Origin: Paenibacillus luteus | GTDB taxonomy: Bacteria; Bacillota; Bacilli; Paenibacillales; Paenibacillaceae | NCBI RefSeq assembly: GCF_006542765.1 | Contig: NZ_SKCD01000066.1 | Coordinates: 186,001-250,000 of the forward strand | Reading direction: 5' to 3' | DNA length: 64,000 nt | In this document: positions 59,176-64,000 of the stretch, piece by piece | Numbering within the stretch: the first letter of the stretch is position 1 | Layout: the number at the start of each line of letters is the position of its first letter | The notes under the pieces: model-generated | Told to the model about the DNA's origin: nothing | Database searches by the model: none | What the model saw: only the letters and a program-made list of their open reading frames with translations | Translations under genes and position numbers: made by a program

Positions 59176-60354
59176 CTATAAATCTTGTATGACAATATGC
59201 TGCATGGCTCTATTTTTATTCGTTATTTCGGTGCGTCTGGGCATCGGCTCGATGTCCGCCGGATCGTCCATCCATTTCAAGGGTAGCTGATGTGGGCTCT
59301 TTGTCGACCAGCGGCTGAGCCAACGATCGGGAAGCATCGCTTCTTCTCCTTTGGCAATAGCCTTTGCAAGTGGATGGTCAGTCATTGTAAGCCATACCAG
59401 TGACCAGGCTCTAGGCACAACTCTGAAAATATCATAGCCGCCGCCTCCAAGCGCAACCCACCGTCCATTCGTATACTGATGAGCGAGCTCATGGAGAATG
59501 GCAGGGATTTCAGCATAAATCTTCATGCTACAATGAATGTGGGATAATGGATCGTAGGCGTGCGCGTCGCAGCCATGTTGGCTTATGATGACATCCGGCT
59601 GAAAAGAGGCAATCACTTTGCGCAGCGTGACGTTGAAGCTCTCCAGCCAAGAATCATCTTCTGTATAGGGCTCTAACGGCATATTAAAGCATGCGCCAAA
59701 ACCGTGATCTACGCCTTTTTCATGGACGTATCCGGTACCTGGAAATAGAAATTTTCCAGTTTCATGAATGGAATACGTGCACACGTTTGGATCATCGTAA
59801 AAAATCCATTGAACACCGTCTCCATGATGCACATCCGTATCAATATAGAGCACCTTGGCGCCATATGATTGGCGAATATGCTTAATAGCTACTGCAGCAT
59901 CGTTATACACACAAAAACCAGATGCGCGATCAGGAAAGGCATGGTGGAGTCCACCGGCAATATGGTAGGCATGATGGGCACGTCCTGTCATAACGGCGTC
60001 GGCGGCGGCCACAGAGCCGCTGACAATGGTCATTGCTGCTTGGTGCATGCCCGCAAAGTAAGGAGTATCCTCTGTATGAAGACCGAACTGTTGGGCGAGT
60101 ATACTGTTATCATCAGCATTCACGTCTTCGCTTAGTTGCTTGACCGCTGATAAATAGTCGGTTCGATGTACGAGTGAGAGCAATTCTTCTTCCGTAAAAG
60201 AGGAGGGATCCTCGATCTGCTCGTCAGTTAGTGCGTTGACTTCCTTAAGCAAGTCAACGGTAAGCGTAATTCGGAGAGGATCAAAAGGGTGCTCCTCACC
60301 AAATTTATAACCGCTGGAACCGTTATGATGTATAAAAATAGCATCTGAAGCCAT
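59176..60354 (-). CDS. acuC: Acetoin utilisation deacetylase AcuC (class I HDAC-like)
   Basis: 392 residues from the ATG at 60354, with AGGAGG upstream; the open frame continues beyond only because it runs through the repeats. HDAC motifs: GLHHAFPDRASGFCVYND, YIDTDVHHGDGVQWIFYDD (zinc ligands), and SQHGCDAHAYDP. Family knowledge: in Bacillus, AcuC removes the acetyl group that AcuA puts on the acetyl-CoA synthetase lysine, so activating AcsA. Here it is on the minus strand behind acuA, with no acuB between them; the 155-base gap holds the hairpin repeat array. Confidence 0.93.
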   Translation of the reverse strand: MASDAIFIHHNGSSGYKFGEEHPFDPLRITLTVDLLKEVNALTDEQIEDPSSFTEEELLSLVHRTDYLSAVKQLSEDVNADDNSILAQQFGLHTEDTPYFAGMHQAAMTIVSGSVAAADAVMTGRAHHAYHIAGGLHHAFPDRASGFCVYNDAAVAIKHIRQSYGAKVLYIDTDVHHGDGVQWIFYDDPNVCTYSIHETGKFLFPGTGYVHEKGVDHGFGACFNMPLEPYTEDDSWLESFNVTLRKVIASFQPDVIISQHGCDAHAYDPLSHIHCSMKIYAEIPAILHELAHQYTNGRWVALGGGGYDIFRVVPRAWSLVWLTMTDHPLAKAIAKGEEAMLPDRWLSRWSTKSPHQLPLKWMDDPADIEPMPRRTEITNKNRAMQHIVIQDL

Positions 60355-60368
60355 CCCTATCCTCCTAA

Positions 60369-60501
60369 AGGTTTGCGAAGCAAACCATCTTCGTAAGCAT
60401 GTGCTTAGGTTTGCGAAGCAAACCATCTTCGTAAGCATGAGCTTAGGTTTGCGAAGCAAACCAACTTCGTAAGCATAAGCTTGGGTTTGCCAAGCGAACC
60501 C
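60369..60501 (-). repeat. Tandem hairpin-repeat array (3.5 copies, period 38)
   Basis: Three near-identical 38-base units (60369, 60407, 60445) plus a degenerate half unit (60483-60501). Each unit has the hairpin GGTTTGC-GAA-GCAAACC (plus strand) followed by the AACTTCGTAAGCAT-type tail. Read in the direction of acuC, each reads ATGCTTACGAAG then the hairpin, the same order as at 50737. It lies between acuA and acuC. Confidence 0.9.
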
Positions 60502-60509
60502 AAATAACT

Positions 60510-61145
60510 CTAATACATAAAGCGCTGCCGGAAGCGTACAGTGTCGAAATACTCTACCGAGCTCAGCGGAACTTCCTTGCCAATGCGAACCATAAGGCAA
60601 TTTGCTGGGTGGGAGCAGATTTCAGGATCATCCGTGGCAAACCAGACCATGCCGACAGCTTCCATTAACCGCTCCATCATTTTGCGATACTCCCATACAT
60701 TAAGCTTCGTGCCTTCCAAATCCCAGTGCCAATAATATTCCGTCGTAAAGACAATCATGTTCTCTAATTGCTCATCTGCAAATGCGAGCTCAATCATCCG
60801 CTTGCCGAGACCACAACCGCGATACTCATCGGCTACCTCAATAGCACCAAGCTCAATTAAGTCTGTCATGCCGCCTTCCGACCAGCGTTCAAGCTCATCG
60901 GCATAGTGAAAGGTAACATAACCAACAATGATGTCTCCATCGCGTGCCAAAATAATTCTGCCTTCCGGCAATCCGGCGATTTCTACAAGCGCTTCATGCT
61001 GCTCAGGGGGCCTGCGGAAGGCGTCCAGTGCTTTGTTCATGGTCATTTGCGCTAGTCTTTCGGGAGGGACGGGGCCTTCTAAAATAAGCTCACGACTTGC
61101 GTCTAGGGAAAGCTGCTCTCGCTGCAAGCGCTTTCGATGTTCCAA
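60510..61145 (-). CDS. acuA: Protein acetyltransferase AcuA (GNAT)
   Basis: 211 residues from the TTG at 61145, with AAAGGAGG 7 bases upstream. The GNAT core contains GRIILARDGDIIVGYVTFHY, DLIELGAIEVADEYRGCGLGKRMIELA (acetyl-CoA loop R-G-x-G-x-G-K/R) and the following strand MIVFTTEYYWHWDLEG, typical of AcuA. It acetylates and inactivates acetyl-CoA synthetase at the lysine in its PKTRSGK motif. Divergent from acsA, as in Bacillus. A strong cre match lies inside the first codons. Confidence 0.92.
   Translation of the reverse strand: MEHRKRLQREQLSLDASRELILEGPVPPERLAQMTMNKALDAFRRPPEQHEALVEIAGLPEGRIILARDGDIIVGYVTFHYADELERWSEGGMTDLIELGAIEVADEYRGCGLGKRMIELAFADEQLENMIVFTTEYYWHWDLEGTKLNVWEYRKMMERLMEAVGMVWFATDDPEICSHPANCLMVRIGKEVPLSSVEYFDTVRFRQRFMY
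61123..61136. promoter_or_regulatory. Candidate cre at the 5' end of acuA
   Basis: On the minus strand CGAAAGCGCTTGCA matches 13 of 14 positions of TGWAARCGYTWNCW (only the first base differs). It starts about 9 bases into acuA, a position where CcpA could block elongation. Confidence 0.6.
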
Positions 61146-61255
61146 GGCTGAACCTCCTTTGCTGTTCGACTGCTGCCTGCACTCGAACCTCTATTACTCT
61201 TTATATCAAACATTTGAGAAAATGAAAAGCGTAGTCGAATAGAAAAGAGTTATGC

Positions 61256-61349
61256 TATAATGTGTTTGGCGGTTTAAAACCATGGGATGCGCAAGAGGGA
61301 TGTCGGCTTGTTTGCCTCAAACGACGACTCTTTTTTGTAAGCGTATTCT
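61256..61349 (+). promoter_or_regulatory. acsA promoter -10, leader hairpin and cre
   Basis: TATAAT at 61256-61261 has no good -35 at 17 bases. An interrupted stem, AAGAG...GTCG with CGAC...CTCTT (61293-61332), ends in six T and could be an attenuator or weak terminator. TGTAAGCGTATTCT at 61336-61349 matches 13 of 14 cre positions and overlaps the T run. It lies 41 bases before the acsA start. Confidence 0.5.
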
Positions 61350-61389
61350 AAAAATATGCGACATACAGATTTGATGGGAGAGTGATAGT

Positions 61390-63114
61390 ATGATCAACCT
61401 ACATCAAGAAAGAATTCCAGCTACGGCAACAAACCCGAATTTACCTAATTATGAAGAAGCAGTGGAATCGTTTGACTGGCAACAAATCGAGAGTCAGTTT
61501 AGCTGGCATACAACCGGGAAAGTGAATATGGCTTATGAAGCCATCGATCGTCATGTTGAACTTGGCAAAGGCGACAAAGTGGCCTTGTACTACAGTGACA
61601 GTGAACGGGATGAATCCTACACTTTTGCCGATCTAAGCAAGCAATCCAATCGGTTCGCCAACGTTTTACGCAAATTAGGCATTACGAAGGGCGAGCGGGT
61701 ATTTATTTTTATGCCTCGAACGCCAGAGCTTTATTTTAGCGCCCTTGGCGCATTGAAGGTAGGGGCGGTTGTTGGGCCTTTATTTGAAGCGTTTATGGAG
61801 ACTGCTGTGAAGGACAGGTTGCAAGATAGTGAGGCAACTGCCATTATTACGACACCAGCATTGTTCAAACGGATTAAGCGAGATGAGCTTCCGAATTTGA
61901 AACATGTGATTGTATTTGGCAAGGACGTGCCTGACGAAGCAGGCGTGATCAATTTTGCGGAAGAGATGGCTGCTTCATCGGATGAAGCGGATATTGAATG
62001 GCTCGATCGTGAAGACGGTCTTATTTTACACTATACATCAGGTTCTACGGGGAAGCCAAAGGGTGTCTACCATGTGCAAAATGCAATGGTACAGCATTTG
62101 TACACAGGCCAGGTTGTGCTCGACCTGAAAGAGAATGATATTTACTGGTGTACAGCTGACCCAGGCTGGGTTACGGGTACTTCATATGGTATTTTTGGTC
62201 CATGGCTAAATGGCGCAACGAATGTCATACGCGGGGGACGTTTCAGTCCTAGCGACTGGTACAGCGTCATTCAAAAATACAGTGTAACCGTTTGGTACAG
62301 CGCACCAACCGCGTTCCGCATGCTTATGGGTGCGGGTGACGATATCTCCCAGCAGTTCAACCTGTCCAGCTTGCGGCATGTATTAAGCGTCGGCGAGCCT
62401 CTGAATCCGGAGGTTGTACGTTGGGGCTTGAAGGTGTATGGTCAACGAATTCACGATACATGGTGGATGACGGAAACCGGAGGCCAACTCATCTGCAACT
62501 ACCCTAGCATGGATATTAAACCTGGATCTATGGGAAAACCTTTACCTGGCATAAAAGCAGCCATTATCGATGACAGCGGTAATGAAGTACCGCCTTATCG
62601 TATGGGGAATCTGGCCATTCAGACTCCTTGGCCATCGATGATGCGCAAGGTGTGGAATAACCCGTCCAAGTATGAGGAGTATTTTTATCTCAAAGGCTGG
62701 TATATCTCAGGAGATTCAGCGTATATGGATGAGGACGGATATTTCTGGTTCCAGGGGCGCATAGATGATGTCATTAACACAGCAGGAGAGCGCGTAGGGC
62801 CGTTTGAGGTCGAGAGCAAGCTTGTTGAGCATCCAGCAGTGGCAGAGGCAGGCGTAATCGGTAAGCCAGATCCGATGCGCGGAGAAATCATTAAAGCGTT
62901 TATTGCGCTTCGTGAAGGCTATGAAGCATCCGATGAACTGAAGCAGGAAATTTCCCAGTTTGTAAAAGTGGGCTTATCCGCTCATGCGGCTCCTAGAGAA
63001 ATCGAATTCAAGGATAAGCTTCCGAAGACGCGCAGCGGAAAAATCATGCGACGAGTACTTAAAGCATGGGAGCTGAATCTGCCAACGGGAGATTTGTCTA
63101 CGATTGAAGATTAA
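61390..63114 (+). CDS. acsA: Acetyl-CoA synthetase, AMP-forming
   Basis: 574 residues, the size of Bacillus AcsA. Adenylate-forming motifs: DGLILHYTSGSTGKPKGVYH (A3), WWMTETGGQL (A5), DEDGYFWFQGRIDDVINTAGERV (A7/A8, partly quoted), and PKTRSGKIMRR (A10), whose Lys is the site acetylated by AcuA. It converts acetate to acetyl-CoA in the cytoplasm for growth on acetate or recapture of overflow. Divergent from acuA/acuC, its regulators at the protein level; cre sites suggest CcpA control. RBS GGGAGAG 7 bases upstream. Confidence 0.95.
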   Translation: MINLHQERIPATATNPNLPNYEEAVESFDWQQIESQFSWHTTGKVNMAYEAIDRHVELGKGDKVALYYSDSERDESYTFADLSKQSNRFANVLRKLGITKGERVFIFMPRTPELYFSALGALKVGAVVGPLFEAFMETAVKDRLQDSEATAIITTPALFKRIKRDELPNLKHVIVFGKDVPDEAGVINFAEEMAASSDEADIEWLDREDGLILHYTSGSTGKPKGVYHVQNAMVQHLYTGQVVLDLKENDIYWCTADPGWVTGTSYGIFGPWLNGATNVIRGGRFSPSDWYSVIQKYSVTVWYSAPTAFRMLMGAGDDISQQFNLSSLRHVLSVGEPLNPEVVRWGLKVYGQRIHDTWWMTETGGQLICNYPSMDIKPGSMGKPLPGIKAAIIDDSGNEVPPYRMGNLAIQTPWPSMMRKVWNNPSKYEEYFYLKGWYISGDSAYMDEDGYFWFQGRIDDVINTAGERVGPFEVESKLVEHPAVAEAGVIGKPDPMRGEIIKAFIALREGYEASDELKQEISQFVKVGLSAHAAPREIEFKDKLPKTRSGKIMRRVLKAWELNLPTGDLSTIED

Positions 63115-63143
63115 TGAACTCATGAATAAGCAAAAAATAGTAG

Positions 63144-63183
63144 AAGAGAGGATGGCTCCCGTGGGAGTCATCCTCTCTTTTTT
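63144..63183. terminator. Terminator after acsA
   Basis: AGAGAGGATGGCTCCC and GGGAGTCATCCTCTCT form a 16-bp stem with one G-T/mismatch around GT, followed by T6. Shared with the convergent VOC gene. Confidence 0.92.
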
Positions 63184-63194
63184 GACAACAGGGC

Positions 63195-63578
63195 TTAACG
63201 CTGAAACAATTCAACCCATTCACCTTCCGGCCCGCTTACAAAAAAATAACGATACCCATTCGGAAGCGTTGTAATTTCATCATCCAAGAATACAACCTCA
63301 AGCTGTTTCAATCGACTAAATTCAGCTTCAATATCACTAACAGAAACCGCAAAATGATGAACCTTTCCTTCTGTTGGAAGGTTGTCGTTATAACCTCCGA
63401 TCAGTTCCAGCTCGGTTTCGTCAGAATGTCCAAAGCCTAAGAAGGCAAGCTCGATGATGCCGTTCGTATGAGGAATTCGCCCTTTCAACTCAAATCCGAT
63501 GATATTGGTGTAGAAGGCGATGGAAGCCTCCATATCTTGAACCATAATGCCCACGTGATCAATACGCTTTCTTGTCAT
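63195..63578 (-). CDS. VOC family (glyoxalase-like) protein
   Basis: 127 residues, one pair of beta-alpha-beta-beta-beta units: IDHVGIMVQDMEASIAFYTNIIGFELKG in the first, with the metal His, and VHHFAVSVSDIEAEFSRLKQ in the second, ending FVSGPEGEWVELFQR with the typical Glu ligand. Family members include glyoxalase I, bleomycin-resistance proteins and dioxygenases; the compact size and the metal positions suggest a lactoylglutathione-lyase-like enzyme, but the substrate is unknown. It is divergent from the aldo/keto reductase gene. Confidence 0.88.
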   Translation of the reverse strand: MTRKRIDHVGIMVQDMEASIAFYTNIIGFELKGRIPHTNGIIELAFLGFGHSDETELELIGGYNDNLPTEGKVHHFAVSVSDIEAEFSRLKQLEVVFLDDEITTLPNGYRYFFVSGPEGEWVELFQR

Positions 63579-63723
63579 TGAAGGATAGTCCTTTCTCTAC
63601 TAGGTTTATTAACGTTTATTTGTTGTTTATCAATGTTTTCTATCATAAGGAGAAGGAAATTAGCTGTCAAGTAGGAATTATCGGATTATCTAGAGCACTT
63701 CATTGATTTCTGGAAAAAATGGG

Positions 63724-63751
63724 TTGACAATTGTCGATACGGATTTATAAT
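63724..63751 (+). promoter_or_regulatory. Strong sigma-A promoter of the aldo/keto reductase, with palindrome on the -35
   Basis: TTGACA (63724-63729) and TATAAT (63746-63751) are both perfect, with a 16-base spacer. GACAATTGTC (63726-63735) is a perfect palindrome over the -35. GTAGGAATTATCGGAT at 63671 is repeated with one change at 63774, on either side of the promoter. Confidence 0.75.
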
Positions 63752-63805
63752 GGGAATAGTTCCGAGTATTTTGGTAGGAATTATTGGATAAAGGAGGTTT
63801 ACTTA

Positions 63806-64000
63806 TTGGAAAAGCGTCAATTAGGCAATAGTGAGCTATATCCTTCCGTTATTGGGTTCGGTTCTTGGGCAGCCGGCTTGTCTGGCTGGGGAGAAGTTGA
63901 TCATAACCAAATTGAGAAAGTCGTTCAGCGCGCTTATGAATTAGGGATAACCTTTTTTGATACAGCTCCTGCTTATGGGCTTGGACGTTCCGAGGAAGTG
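63806..64000 (+). CDS. Aldo/keto reductase, N-terminal part
   Basis: Starts with TTG at 63806, 8 bases after AAAGGAGG, and runs off the window end with 65 residues visible. MEKRQLGNSELYPSVIGFGSW, then IEKVVQRAYELGITFFDTAPAYGLGRSEEV is the usual beginning of the NADPH-dependent aldo/keto reductase barrel, with Asp and Tyr of the catalytic tetrad in DTAPAYG. Substrate cannot be told from this part. Confidence 0.9.
   Translation, partial: MEKRQLGNSELYPSVIGFGSWAAGLSGWGEVDHNQIEKVVQRAYELGITFFDTAPAYGLGRSEEV

Overview
The window looks like chromosomal DNA of a Gram-positive, endospore-forming bacterium of the Paenibacillus type. The reasons are strong AGGAGG-type ribosome binding sites with frequent TTG/GTG starts, a Spo0E-like phosphatase, a YjfB-type motility protein, several secreted 'stalk' (copper-amine-oxidase-N-like) and SLH proteins, a CcpA/cre carbon-control system, AcuA/AcuC next to AcsA, and a T-box in front of proS. 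No phage, transposase, CRISPR array or rRNA operon was seen. The genus is inferred from gene content; no database comparison was possible.

Layout. 1-5.5 kb: a MacAB-like export operon (adaptor, FtsX-type permease, ATPase) that also encodes a solute-binding lipoprotein. 5.6-8.3 kb: a 2H phosphoesterase, three tRNAs and small proteins. 8.5-18.7 kb: a carbohydrate locus (AraC-type membrane regulator, lipoprotein, two permeases, an alpha-toroid enzyme and a GH105 enzyme) with candidate cre sites; it lacks its own ATPase. 18.9-30.5 kb: housekeeping and small conserved genes (ung, speA, tRNA-Val, Spo0E-like, YjfB, DUF1292, DUF3892, MBL hydrolase, MFS pump). 30.6-36.3 kb: an ABC exporter plus TetR regulator facing an RND pump across paired TGAGTA/TACTCA operators. 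37.1-42.4 kb: a NarL-type two-component system divergent from a three-gene ABC exporter. 42.5-49.9 kb: T-box-proS, gnd, aroK, a divergent aroA and a CoA-binding protein. 50.0-54.4 kb: a Q/N/S/Y-rich protein and a PTS pair (EIICBA plus Enzyme I). 55.0-59.1 kb: VanZ-like, YHYH/stalk, ccpA and mtnN. 59.2-63.1 kb: acuC and acuA divergent from acsA. The window ends with a VOC protein and the start of an aldo/keto reductase.

How the genes connect. CcpA is encoded here, and good cre matches sit in front of the carbohydrate locus and on both sides of the acuA/acsA divergence, so carbon catabolite control runs through the window. Three transporter loci each come with a likely cognate regulator and palindromic operator. 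The most unusual points are the ABC ATPase with an AbrB-like tail in an operon with a solute-binding protein, a hairpin repeat family found upstream of two unrelated genes (one in the place where acuB would be expected), a large two-part GH105 protein paired with an unclassified toroid enzyme, and a divergent EPSP-synthase-like protein.
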